A stretch of 64,000 nt of DNA, taken from Salinibacterium sp. M195 (GTDB lineage: Bacteria > Actinomycetota > Actinomycetes > Actinomycetales > Microbacteriaceae). The DNA is taken from the NCBI RefSeq assembly GCF_019443965.1, contig NZ_CP040814.1, positions 1,550,001 to 1,614,000 on the forward strand. Direction: 5' to 3'. Below, in pieces: positions 17,745 to 25,282 of this stretch (within the stretch, counting starts at the first letter, position 1; every line of letters begins with the position of its first letter). The translations under genes and the position numbers were made by a program. The notes under the pieces were generated by a model that saw only the letters and a list, made by a program, of their open reading frames with translations, was not told the DNA's origin and did not search any database.

Positions 17745-19180
17745 ACCCCATTAGGCCTGCTGGCGTCACCGTCGAAGGATGGGGGTGGCGCCACTCCAGC
17801 AGGCTCGCTTGGGCGGTGCGAGGTCTTGACCTGCGCATCGAACCTGGTGAACGCGTATTGCTGCTCGGCGAATCCGGGGCAGGGAAGTCGACGTTCCTCC
17901 ATGCCCTTGCCGGGGTCGTTGGCGACGACGAGGGAGAATCAGAAGGTTCTCTGCTGGTCGACGGTGAGCATCCAGCAGCCACGCGCGGACGCACTGGGCT
18001 GCTGATTCAGGATCCCGACAGCCAAGTCATTCTGGAGCGCGTCGGTGACGATGTCGCTTTCGGCTGCGAAAATTTGGGCGTACCCCGCGACGAGATTTGG
18101 CGACGTGTGCGCGAAAGTCTTGATGCCGTCGGTCTCGATGTGGCGCTCGACCGCAACACGAGTGCGCTCTCGGGTGGCCAAAAACAACGGCTCGCGCTTG
18201 CGGGTGTTCTCGCGATGAGGCCGGGGCTCATCGTGCTCGATGAACCGACAGCGAACCTTGATCCTGCTGGAGTCACCGAAGTTCGGGATGCCGTCATCAG
18301 GGTCGCAGAATCCACTGGTGCCACCATTGTGGTTGTTGAGCATCGGGTGTCAGTGTGGAGCGACTCCGTCGATCGCGTCGTGGTGCTGGCTGCAGGCGGG
18401 GGAGTCATCGCCGATGGCAGCCCTTCCGCTGTGCTTCTTCGCCAAGGGGAGCAACTTGCAGCGCGCGGTGTCTGGATTCCCCAGTTTCCTCCTCCGCGTC
18501 CGCTTCGTGCCGAACGTGGCCCGCAACAGTCGCTTCTCACCGCTAGCCAACTCAGCGTTGGACGAGGCAAGCGAGCAGTCACAGCGCTGCGCGATTTCAC
18601 TGTGCCGAGTAGCCACGCTCTCGCTATCACCGGCGCCAACGGGTCAGGCAAGTCGACTCTGGCCCTTACCCTCGGCGGGCTTCTTTCCCCCGTGGCCGGC
18701 GCCGTGCTGGCAACTCCAGCGCTCGCTGCCGGTGTCGGTGAGCATCCAATCCGGTGGAAGTCGCGTGAACTGCTCACTCGGATCGGCACGGTATTTCAAG
18801 ACCCTGAACATCAGTTGCTCACCAGTACCGTGCGAGCAGAGCTCGAGGTTGGTCCCCGCGCGCTGAAACTATCCACCATCGAAGTGGATGCTCGGGTCGA
18901 CGAGTTGCTCACCCGGCTGCGGCTTGATCGTCTCGCCGAAGCCAATCCCTTCACGCTCTCGGGAGGAGAGAAGCGTCGCTTAAGCGTGGCAACGGCGCTG
19001 GCTACTCGTCCACAAGTGCTCGTTCTCGATGAGCCAACCTTCGGCCAAGATTCGCGCACCTGGAGTGAACTGCTCGCGCTGCTAGCGCGACTAGTGGATG
19101 ACGGCAGCAGCGTGATTGCGGTGAGCCACGACCTTGAGTTCGTTGACGCCCTCGCAGACTCGACGGTGACGCTGACATGA
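17741..19180 (+). CDS. ykoD: ECF transporter ATPase with two ABC domains, YkoD type; non-canonical start likely
   Basis: Energises thiamine-precursor import. ABC domain 1: Walker A GESGAGKST, Q-loop IQDPDSQ, signature LSGGQKQRLAL, Walker B LIVLDEPTANLD, VVEHR. Domain 2: GANGSGKST, FQDPEHQ, LSGGEKRRLSV, LVLDEPTFGQD, AVSHD. The first ATG/GTG/TTG in frame is GTG 17816, yet the conserved first strand with its aromatic A-loop (VTVEGWGWRH, then AWAVRGLDLRI) is encoded upstream of it. The frame opens at 17726, and the only plausible starts are CTG 17741, in a CTGA overlap with the ykoE stop, or ATT 17750. I give the CTG (479 residues); annotation from 17816 would give 454. Confidence 0.8.
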   Translation: MNPIRPAGVTVEGWGWRHSSRLAWAVRGLDLRIEPGERVLLLGESGAGKSTFLHALAGVVGDDEGESEGSLLVDGEHPAATRGRTGLLIQDPDSQVILERVGDDVAFGCENLGVPRDEIWRRVRESLDAVGLDVALDRNTSALSGGQKQRLALAGVLAMRPGLIVLDEPTANLDPAGVTEVRDAVIRVAESTGATIVVVEHRVSVWSDSVDRVVVLAAGGGVIADGSPSAVLLRQGEQLAARGVWIPQFPPPRPLRAERGPQQSLLTASQLSVGRGKRAVTALRDFTVPSSHALAITGANGSGKSTLALTLGGLLSPVAGAVLATPALAAGVGEHPIRWKSRELLTRIGTVFQDPEHQLLTSTVRAELEVGPRALKLSTIEVDARVDELLTRLRLDRLAEANPFTLSGGEKRRLSVATALATRPQVLVLDEPTFGQDSRTWSELLALLARLVDDGSSVIAVSHDLEFVDALADSTVTLT

Positions 19181-19932
19181 TTCCCATTGCCGCCGTAAAC
19201 CCTGTCGCCAAGCTCGGCGCTGGCCTTCTCGTGAGCCTATTTTTGATTGTGACGATCGACTGGGTCTCGGCGGCGACGGCTCTCGTTCTCGAACTGATCA
19301 TCATCGCTTTCATGGGGATTGAACCGAAACGTCTCTGGCTTCGCACTCTGCCCGTGTGGTTGGCTGCGCCTTTCACCGGGCTAACAATCCTCTTGTACGG
19401 ACGCTACGACGGCACTGTGTACTTCGAGTTTCTCCTCATCCGGATAAGCGACGGCTCCGTCGAGTTAGCGCTGGCAACCTTCCTCCGCGTGCTTGCCATT
19501 GGATTGCCGGCGGTCGTGCTCTTCATCTCGATTGACCCGACAGACTTTGCGGATGGCTTGGCTCAACGCCTTCGACTGCCTGACCGTTTCGTGCTTGGTG
19601 CGCTTGCTGCCGTGCGGATGGTCGGGCTGTTTATCGAGGACTGGAATTCGCTCGAGCTCGCCCGGCGGGCGCGCGGTGTCGCTGACAAGGGTCGCATCCG
19701 CCGAGTAGCGGGCCAAGGTTTCGCGCTTCTCGTGCTCTCGATCCGGCGCGGAAGCAAACTGTCGATTGCGATGGAAGCGCGCGGCTTCGGCGGCGAGACC
19801 CCGAGAACCTGGGCGCGGGAGTCACGTTGGGGCGCTGCGGAATGGTGGACCCTCAGCGTTGGGGCGCTCGTGGGGGCAGCAGCTACGGTCGTAGCAGTAC
19901 TCGCGGGAAGTTGGAATTTCATTGTCAGTTAG
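19177..19932 (+). CDS. ykoC: ECF transporter T component, YkoC/EcfT type
   Basis: 251-residue membrane subunit that couples the ATPase to the S component. Five to six hydrophobic segments; the two coupling-helix motifs of EcfT are visible as ELARRARGV and AMEARGFGGE. ATG start lies in an ATGA overlap with ykoD. Together with ykoE and ykoD it completes a dedicated (group I) ECF importer. The next gene begins 11 bases before its stop. Confidence 0.9.
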   Translation: MIPIAAVNPVAKLGAGLLVSLFLIVTIDWVSAATALVLELIIIAFMGIEPKRLWLRTLPVWLAAPFTGLTILLYGRYDGTVYFEFLLIRISDGSVELALATFLRVLAIGLPAVVLFISIDPTDFADGLAQRLRLPDRFVLGALAAVRMVGLFIEDWNSLELARRARGVADKGRIRRVAGQGFALLVLSIRRGSKLSIAMEARGFGGETPRTWARESRWGAAEWWTLSVGALVGAAATVVAVLAGSWNFIVS

Positions 19933-20416
19933 CGCGCGCTGGCGCTGTCTCATCGACGGTCGCTCAGGTTCAGGAAAGACCGAACTCGGGCGCGCTATCG
20001 CGGCGGCATGGCCGCAAGTTCAACTCGTCAAGCTCGATGACCTTTACCCGGGCTGGGACGGCCTCGACGCCGCTAGCGCGCTTGTCCCCGAGATTCTCAC
20101 CTCATTACGCTGGCAGGAGTGGAACTGGGCCACAGGCGCGCCTGGGCCGTGGCGCGAGCTGGATCGCGAGCGCCCCATCGTAATCGAAGGCGTCGGAGCG
20201 CTCAGCCGAGCATCCGCACCGCTGGTAGACCACACGATCTGGGTCGACCTCGACGATGCGACACGCAAGAAACGTGCTCTGGCGCGCGATGGTGACACCT
20301 ACGCCCCACATTGGGAACGTTGGGCTCGCCAAGAGCGTCAATTCATCTCACGTGAGAATCCTCGATCGCTCGCCGACGAAGTGCGCGACGGAAACCTTGC
20401 TGCTAGCTGGTCTTAG
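19922..20416 (+). CDS. P-loop NTPase, uridine-kinase-like
   Basis: 164 residues with a Walker A motif GRSGSGKT (13-20), a LVKLDDLYPGWDGLD segment at the usual place of the substrate loop of uridine/pantothenate-kinase-like proteins, and IVIEGVGALS as strand with acid. These suggest phosphorylation of a small nucleoside-like molecule. The TTG start overlaps ykoC by 11 bp, tying it to the thiamine-precursor importer, so a role in salvage is possible but unproven. Its 3' end overlaps the convergent lipoprotein gene. Confidence 0.75.
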   Translation: MSVSARWRCLIDGRSGSGKTELGRAIAAAWPQVQLVKLDDLYPGWDGLDAASALVPEILTSLRWQEWNWATGAPGPWRELDRERPIVIEGVGALSRASAPLVDHTIWVDLDDATRKKRALARDGDTYAPHWERWARQERQFISRENPRSLADEVRDGNLAASWS

Positions 20417-20993
20417 TCCAGCGCTGCACGAGATCAGTTCCGCGAGGATTGACGGTCATCACATCGGTTTCACACGTCAGCACTAGGCCGAGAACGTCAC
20501 CAAAGTCGCTGCGAGGAATTGTGTAGGCAAGTTCTTCAACCGGAGCATCGTTGAGAACCGCCGTGGTCTCTACGATGTACGCTGACTCATCCCAGTTGCG
20601 GGGGATAGCTACATCCGCATTGATCGTTGCTTCGCCGGTGACGGTGCCTGTATAGGCCTGGGTGATCGTCATGACTTGATCGGCAGCAGGCGCCGCCGTG
20701 ATGGTGAACACCAAATCGGAGTCGATAGTCAGGGCACCATCTTCTTGCCACGTGAGCGTCTGGCCGCCGGCAGGCACGACGGCGCTAGCAGGAACGTCCT
20801 GAATCGGAAGCTCAACAAGGAGCTTTTCGGAGAGATCTGTGGTGTCGAGTTGCCACGTGTGACCAAGAGCGCAAACCTCCATCGCTGTCGGTGGGTCAGC
20901 ATTGACCGCTGGCTCGATCAGGGCGCACCCCGATAGCACCAACAGTGCGGCGGGCGCCATCAACAACGCGCTGGAGCGCTTGCTCGAAATCAT
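20403..20993 (-). CDS. Hypothetical lipoprotein
   Basis: 196-residue exported protein with a lipobox, LVLSGC, ending at about residue 24, followed by a beta-rich domain with two cysteines (MEVCALGHTW and LVLTCETD) that may form a disulfide. No family recognised. ATG 20993 is chosen since an AGGAGG ribosome site precedes it closely; the frame is open further upstream to 21017. Convergent with and overlapping the P-loop gene by 14 bp. Confidence 0.75.
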   Translation of the reverse strand: MISSKRSSALLMAPAALLVLSGCALIEPAVNADPPTAMEVCALGHTWQLDTTDLSEKLLVELPIQDVPASAVVPAGGQTLTWQEDGALTIDSDLVFTITAAPAADQVMTITQAYTGTVTGEATINADVAIPRNWDESAYIVETTAVLNDAPVEELAYTIPRSDFGDVLGLVLTCETDVMTVNPRGTDLVQRWTKTS

Positions 20994-21063
20994 CAATCCT
21001 CCTGAAACTCTGGACACTCACGAAATCCTACGTGGTCATGGCCACAAGTCAGCTTAAGGGCAG

Positions 21064-21414
21064 CTAAGCCCAGCCGAGTTCCCCCAGCTGTTCGTCATTT
21101 ATGCCGTAGTAGTGAGCGATTTCGTGCACCAGAGTCACGTGAATCTGTTCTTTCAACTCCTCGACGGTTTCGCACACTGCCAGCAGCGGCTCCCGAAAGA
21201 GGATGATGCGGTCGGGTAACTCGCCAAAGCCATACTGGCCACGCTCGGTGAGGGCCACGCCGTCATAGAGCCCAAGCACGTTGAGCGAGCCGTCCTCGGG
21301 GCGGGCCTCGGTGACAAAGACAACGTTCTCTAAACCTTCAACAATCTCATCAGCAAGGGCATCAAGACTCTCGACAACGAGTGACTCAAACTGTTCTTCG
21401 TCGAGATTCTCCAT
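21064..21414 (-). CDS. Metallopeptidase family protein (zincin)
   Basis: 116 residues carrying the zinc-metalloprotease motif HEIAHYYGI with HExxH at 97-101 and the later acidic INDEQLGELGW. This short minimal-zincin family is common in actinobacteria; substrates are unknown. ATG 21414 is taken as start; GTG 21420 would add two residues. Next gene-like element upstream is tRNA-His. Confidence 0.85.
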   Translation of the reverse strand: MENLDEEQFESLVVESLDALADEIVEGLENVVFVTEARPEDGSLNVLGLYDGVALTERGQYGFGELPDRIILFREPLLAVCETVEELKEQIHVTLVHEIAHYYGINDEQLGELGWA

Positions 21415-21561
21415 AACCACAGCTTGTCAGTTGAGGCTGGGTACGAGGAGCATGCGCACGGAAACGTGCCCCGCAAAGAAACCTGCCGGTTAAATAAAAC
21501 AGTGACCTGGCACTCGGTGAGATCATTGGGTGAAATCACGCGTGCCAAGCCACTGCTTTCT

Positions 21562-21637
21562 TGGGGTGAACGACGGGGCTCGAACCCGCGACTTCCGGCT
21601 CCACAAGCCAGCGCTCTACCAACTGAGCTACGCCCAC
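21562..21637 (-). tRNA. tRNA-His (anticodon GTG)
   Basis: On the minus strand GTGGGCG (21637-21631) pairs with CGTTCAC to form the acceptor stem, the D arm reads GCTC..GAGC, the anticodon loop is TTGTGGA, and the T arm is GCGGGTTCGAACCCCGT. CCA is encoded at 21564-21562, and base 21638 is G, the extra G-1 typical of tRNA-His, facing C73. Lies between orn and the metallopeptidase gene. Confidence 0.93.
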
Positions 21638-21682
21638 CAAGGCTGTTTTCGCCCTTCGGCGATAAGCAACTCTATAAGTGTA

Positions 21683-22303
21683 TTACAAGCGAGAGGCGAA
21701 TCCGTCCACTACGTCAGCAGAAATTACTTTGACCTGATCGGTTGTCGGGCCTGGCTCGCCAACGAAGACCGCTTTTCGGTAGTAATCCAGCTCGCGGATG
21801 GACTCCAGAATGTCGGCAAGGGCGCGGTGCCCGCCATCTTTTGCCGGCGCGTTGAAGTACACCCGCGGGAACCAGTGCTTCGCTAGCTCTTTAATCGATG
21901 ACACGTCGACGCTGCGGTAGTGAAGGTGACCGTCGACACGCGGCATGTACTTGGCCAGGAAAGTTCGGTCGGTACCGATCGTGTTGCCAGCCAGCGGTGC
22001 CGAGCGAGGGTTCGGCACGTAGCGCACGATGTACTCGTTCACGGCGAACTCGGCATCGGCGAGCGAAACCCCGTTTGGCATTTCTTCGATAAGGCCGCTG
22101 GAGGTGTGCATCTGGGTGACGAAATCGCCCATATTCGCCAAAGCTGCCGCGCTGGGTTTGATGACGATCGTCATTCCTTCGTCAACGGGAACGAGGTCGT
22201 AGTCGGTAATGACCACCGCAACTTCAACGAGCTCGTCGATTGCGACATCCAGTCCCGTCATTTCGCAGTCGATCCAGACGAGATAGTCAGCTTGAGATGC
22301 CAT
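21683..22303 (-). CDS. orn: Oligoribonuclease
   Basis: 206-residue DEDDh 3'-5' exoribonuclease that finishes degradation of 2-5 nt RNAs and of pGpG-type linear dinucleotides. The four acidic residues and histidine are visible: D12/E14 in [11 protein letters not shown] in GTDRTFL, and H..D in [11 protein letters not shown]. Length is slightly above the E. coli enzyme (181). Precedes tRNA-His on the same strand, 45 bp apart. Confidence 0.95.
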   Translation of the reverse strand: MASQADYLVWIDCEMTGLDVAIDELVEVAVVITDYDLVPVDEGMTIVIKPSAAALANMGDFVTQMHTSSGLIEEMPNGVSLADAEFAVNEYIVRYVPNPRSAPLAGNTIGTDRTFLAKYMPRVDGHLHYRSVDVSSIKELAKHWFPRVYFNAPAKDGGHRALADILESIRELDYYRKAVFVGEPGPTTDQVKVISADVVDGFASRL

Positions 22304-22370
22304 AAAACGATTCTACCGTTGATGCGGTGTCACCAGCGTTCGCTCACCCTTGTCTGATAAAACTGAGGGT

Positions 22371-22649
22371 ATGACCGAATCAACTCCCACGCTCGCGCAC
22401 GGCGACGAGTACATCGTGTTCTACGTCGGCGGCCCCTACGACGGGCAGAATGACAAGCGCATTGCCACTGACGAGGGGTGGGATGATTATGTGACCCTGA
22501 TCGTGGCAGATGCCGAAGGGTCAGAAACCCAACTGCGCTATGACGCTCCTGTTGCCAAACAGGTCGGCGAGCAGGTTCACGTGACTTACACGTGGGATAA
22601 AGCCGACAGCGAACCTCTGGAAGATCTTGACGAACGAAACGACCTCTAA
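22371..22649 (+). CDS. Hypothetical small acidic protein
   Basis: 92 residues, strongly acidic, with the motif YVGGPYDGQND near the start and a following YVTLIVADAEGSETQLRYDA strand pair. The GGPYDG element appears in many short actinobacterial and phage proteins of unknown function. ATG 22371 preferred to a TTG seven codons upstream. Overlaps the following thioredoxin-like gene by 23 bp if that gene uses its TTG. Confidence 0.7.
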   Translation: MTESTPTLAHGDEYIVFYVGGPYDGQNDKRIATDEGWDDYVTLIVADAEGSETQLRYDAPVAKQVGEQVHVTYTWDKADSEPLEDLDERNDL

Positions 22650-22959
22650 GAATCACTCTGACGAGACGGAGAACAACACCGCTAACGCTGAGAAGCGACC
22701 AACGGTGTTGTTTTTTTCGTCCGCTTTTTGCGACCCCTGTGCAACAGCCCGCGACACGCTCGATCAGGTATCGAAGCTCGTGACGCAGGTGGATTACGCA
22801 GAGTTGGATGTCGCCCGGCACTCGGAGGAGGCTGAGCGCGCTGGCATTGTGTCGACACCGACGATCGTGATCGTCGCCGCCGACGGTGATGAAGTATTCC
22901 GGGCTCAGGGCGCCCCGACCGTAAACCAGATGCTCGTGGCACTCGCGAAAGCGATGTAG
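22627..22959 (+). CDS. Thioredoxin-like protein
   Basis: 110 residues: a polar N-terminus of about 20 residues, then a thioredoxin fold with the active site FCDPC (FSSAFCDPCATA) and the cis-Pro segment VSTPTIVIV. No signal peptide, so cytoplasmic. The only start I find is TTG 22627, inside the preceding gene; no ATG or GTG occurs before the first strand. Redox partner unknown. tRNA-Arg follows by 35 bp. Confidence 0.78.
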   Translation: MTNETTSKNHSDETENNTANAEKRPTVLFFSSAFCDPCATARDTLDQVSKLVTQVDYAELDVARHSEEAERAGIVSTPTIVIVAADGDEVFRAQGAPTVNQMLVALAKAM

Positions 22960-22994
22960 CGCCTCAGCACGATATCGTTTAACGCGTACACCCC

Positions 22995-23070
22995 GCCCTC
23001 GTAGCTCAGGGGATAGAGCAGGAGCCTTCTAATCTCTTGGTCGCAGGTTCGAATCCTGCCGAGGGCACCA
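22995..23070 (+). tRNA. tRNA-Arg (anticodon TCT)
   Basis: Acceptor arms GCCCTCG and CGAGGGC, D arm GCTC..GAGC, anticodon loop CTTCTAA with TCT at 34-36, T arm GCAGGTTCGAATCCTGC, and an encoded ACCA end. The anticodon stem GGAGC/TCTCT has one unpaired position next to the loop (C-T). Confidence 0.92.
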
Positions 23071-23153
23071 CAAGCGCGACGTTAATTTCAGCGGCAAATT
23101 CCGATCAGTTCATTCTCCGGGCCAGGCGCTCCGGGTGCCACGCGGCGTACAGC

Positions 23154-23206
23154 GCTGGATTGCACGAGCACCAGCACCAGCACCAGGGCAGAATTCGCAA
23201 TCCAGC
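23154..23206 (+). repeat. Long-loop hairpin with tandem 6-bp repeat, downstream of tRNA-Arg
   Basis: Arms gctggattgc (23154-23163) and gcaatccagc (23197-23206) are exact reverse complements. The 33-base loop contains three head-to-tail copies of agcacc. It sits in the 244-bp gap between tRNA-Arg and the DUF1801 gene, and may be a terminator of the tRNA transcript, though no T tract follows. Confidence 0.45.
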
Positions 23207-23314
23207 TCGATCTAGCCTTGACTGACGATGTCTATGGCGTGGAGAATCCGCAAACATTCCGAAAGCTAGGCGGGCAGCGAGTACTCTCGAAATACTTGTA
23301 GAGAAAGGCGACAG

Positions 23315-23755
23315 ATGGCGCACCAACCGAACAAGACGAAAGTAACAGTGGTCAGTGTTGCCGAGTTCATCGCGACTGTGGATTCCGATGTTCGCCGTGA
23401 CGAAGCAGAAGCACTCCTCGAAGTGTTCGCGCGCGCCTCTGGTGAACAGGCGGTGATGTGGGGCCCATCAATCATTGGATTCGGGTCGAGCCACTACCGT
23501 TATGCATCTGGCCGAGAGGGTGACACCGCCACGATCGGATTCTCGCCTCGTAAGCCCAAGATTTCTCTGTATACGGCACGAAATTTTCGCGAGTTCCCGG
23601 AGCTTCTAGAACGACTGGGCAAACATGAACTTGCTGTGGGGTGCCTCTACATCAAAAAACTTGCCGATATCGATTTGATGGTGCTTGAGGAACTTCTTAC
23701 GCGCAGCTACGCGGTAGCTCGGTTTGACTATGATGCGCAAGCTGAAAGCGGCTGA
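23315..23755 (+). CDS. DUF1801-domain protein
   Basis: 146 residues with the DUF1801/YdhG pattern: MWGPSIIGFGSSHYRYASGR, TATIGFSPRK, ISLYTARNF. The fold is YdhG-like, and function is unknown (some members are annotated with iron-chaperone-like roles without proof). An AAAGG ribosome site precedes the ATG. The stop shares a base with the ATG of the following lipoprotein gene (TGATG), indicating coupled expression. Confidence 0.85.
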   Translation: MAHQPNKTKVTVVSVAEFIATVDSDVRRDEAEALLEVFARASGEQAVMWGPSIIGFGSSHYRYASGREGDTATIGFSPRKPKISLYTARNFREFPELLERLGKHELAVGCLYIKKLADIDLMVLEELLTRSYAVARFDYDAQAESG

Positions 23756-24168
23756 TGACTGTGAGCCTGAAGTGGCGCGCGATTTCTGCTGCAGTCGCGA
23801 CGTCGGCAGCAATGGTGACCTTGACCGGCTGCGTTCCTGCGCCAGCGCCTACGGTGGCAACGTTTCAGGTTGCGGGCGGCGAACAGTATGCGATTGAACT
23901 CGCGACACCCGAGCTGATTGAGCACGCTAAAAGGCTGCTGGCGGGCGAAAATCTCGCCGCTATCCCGAACGGTGTGGTGATTCGTGGAGAGTCAAGCGTC
24001 AATGAACCGTGGTCGTGGCATATCGATCCCGCTACTCTCGAATTCGCCAATGTGACGATCGAAGTCTGCGATGGCATTCCCCAGTACGTCGAAGACGAAA
24101 TCGTGACGTCTGACAGGTTTTGCCCGTGGTCTGCGCAGATAGTCGCAGTTGACGGCCCCGGCGCCTAG
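23755..24168 (+). CDS. BP74-like secreted lipoprotein
   Basis: 137 residues with a lipoprotein signal ending at LTGC (about residue 25). The mature part, TFQVAGGEQYAIELATPELI, IPNGVVIRGES, WSWHIDPATLEFANVTIEVCDG and FCPWSAQIV, follows the pattern of a small secreted family related to the N-terminal domain of the Dictyostelium adhesion-modulating protein BP74 (from memory, not searched). Two cysteines could form a disulfide. Coupled to the DUF1801 gene. Confidence 0.75.
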   Translation: MTVSLKWRAISAAVATSAAMVTLTGCVPAPAPTVATFQVAGGEQYAIELATPELIEHAKRLLAGENLAAIPNGVVIRGESSVNEPWSWHIDPATLEFANVTIEVCDGIPQYVEDEIVTSDRFCPWSAQIVAVDGPGA

Positions 24169-24175
24169 TGCGGAA

Positions 24176-24829
24176 CTAGTTGCGCTCGGGGGTGACCACT
24201 ACGGTCGGTGCGGTGTTGGCCTTGTTGGAGCCGTCTGTGGCCGCAGTGCTTGACTGAGTAGCCTCTTCTGCCGCTTGACGCGAAGCCCACTCTTGTTGCT
24301 TGACGACAAGCTCGTCTTCTGCTTCACCGGTGGCATATTTCCAGCTGGCGAGATCTTGAGCGAATAGCTTCTTGGCACGGCCGGGGCGGGCTTGCCAGTC
24401 GAGCAGACCTTCTTGAAGCTCTGCGAGATCTTGCTCAGCCTGGAAGCTGTAATTGACAGAGTTCTTCTTCATAGCAGCAAGCTTGTGCGCTGCCCAGTCG
24501 GCCGCAATATTTGCACCCTTGAGCGGCAGCAGGCGCACGCGTACTTCTGCTTCGCTTGCCTGGTAGTCAACGTGTTCTTTTTCTCCGGCCGAGAGCGTGC
24601 TCCATACGGCGGCACGACGGCCTGACGAAATGAGGGCAGCGACGGCGGCGGCTTTCGCCTGGCGGTCTTGTTGCCCAATGAGCCGTCGCAGCGAGGAGCG
24701 GGCAATCATGCCCACGATAATTCCGCCGACAACGATCCCGAGGAATGGCAGGAGGGTGTCAGAAACAAAGGCCTGGCCATCGCGGGAAGTGAACCAGCTA
24801 ACGATCTCGTCCCACCACTGAAGATTCAT
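24176..24829 (-). CDS. Single-span membrane protein, unknown
   Basis: 217 residues: one membrane helix at about 26-45 (LLPFLGIVVGGIIVGMIA), then a long helical, Ala/Gln/Glu-rich cytoplasmic region likely to form coiled coil, and a low-complexity Ser/Thr/Ala tail. No catalytic motif. I have the impression of a conserved Microbacteriaceae protein but cannot name a family. Ends convergent with the BP74-like gene, 7 bp apart. Confidence 0.65.
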   Translation of the reverse strand: MNLQWWDEIVSWFTSRDGQAFVSDTLLPFLGIVVGGIIVGMIARSSLRRLIGQQDRQAKAAAVAALISSGRRAAVWSTLSAGEKEHVDYQASEAEVRVRLLPLKGANIAADWAAHKLAAMKKNSVNYSFQAEQDLAELQEGLLDWQARPGRAKKLFAQDLASWKYATGEAEDELVVKQQEWASRQAAEEATQSSTAATDGSNKANTAPTVVVTPERN

Positions 24830-24884
24830 GTTGGAACTGTAACCCGGCTAGCGAGCGCTAGGAGATAGCGACAGGCTGTACACA

Positions 24885-25130
24885 TCAAAACCGAAAGATG
24901 TCGAGTGCGTCGTCAATCGACCAGAAATCTCCTAGCGGCAAAAAGCGACGTTGGCGCTGCAGCATTCTTTTCGCCTGAAAGCGAGCGCCTGCAGCGGCCT
25001 GCCAGCGCTGCACGTAGCCGAGAACTTCGCCATCAGGGCGAGTTATCCGCCACAGATCATCGTTGAGTTGAACGGTGACGATCCCGGATCTGATCGAGTG
25101 CGTTGCTTCCGCGAAGTCAAGTGTGGTCAT
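24885..25130 (-). CDS. Hypothetical small basic protein
   Basis: 81 residues, basic in its second half (RFQAKRMLQRQRRF) with a beta-strand pair DLWRITRPDGEVLGYVQR before it. No family recognised. An AGGAG ribosome site precedes the ATG. The 152 bp upstream, between it and the aldo/keto reductase terminator, contain no other gene. Confidence 0.6.
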   Translation of the reverse strand: MTTLDFAEATHSIRSGIVTVQLNDDLWRITRPDGEVLGYVQRWQAAAGARFQAKRMLQRQRRFLPLGDFWSIDDALDIFRF

Positions 25131-25227
25131 GGTTGCTCCTAGGTCGAGGTGGTCGGGGCACTATTCGAATATATGTTCGAGCACTGACATTCGACTGAGA
25201 GTTTTCTTTCAGGCGTTAACCGCGAAA

Positions 25228-25256
25228 CCGGGCCCCGCGTTGAACGCAGAGCCCGG
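25228..25256 (-). terminator. Terminator-like hairpin after the aldo/keto reductase gene
   Basis: ccgggc (25228-25233) pairs with gcccgg (25251-25256), and a second inner stem forms between gcgtt and acgc around a GA turn. It lies 26 bp beyond the stop of the minus-strand reductase gene. The following T run is short, so strength is uncertain. Confidence 0.5.
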
Positions 25257-25282
25257 CTTCGGGTGGTGGTACTCAAAGATGA

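Noticed and set aside
22995..23070. tRNA-Arg as edge of an integrated element
   Set aside because: No integrase gene and no repeated tRNA end found in the window.
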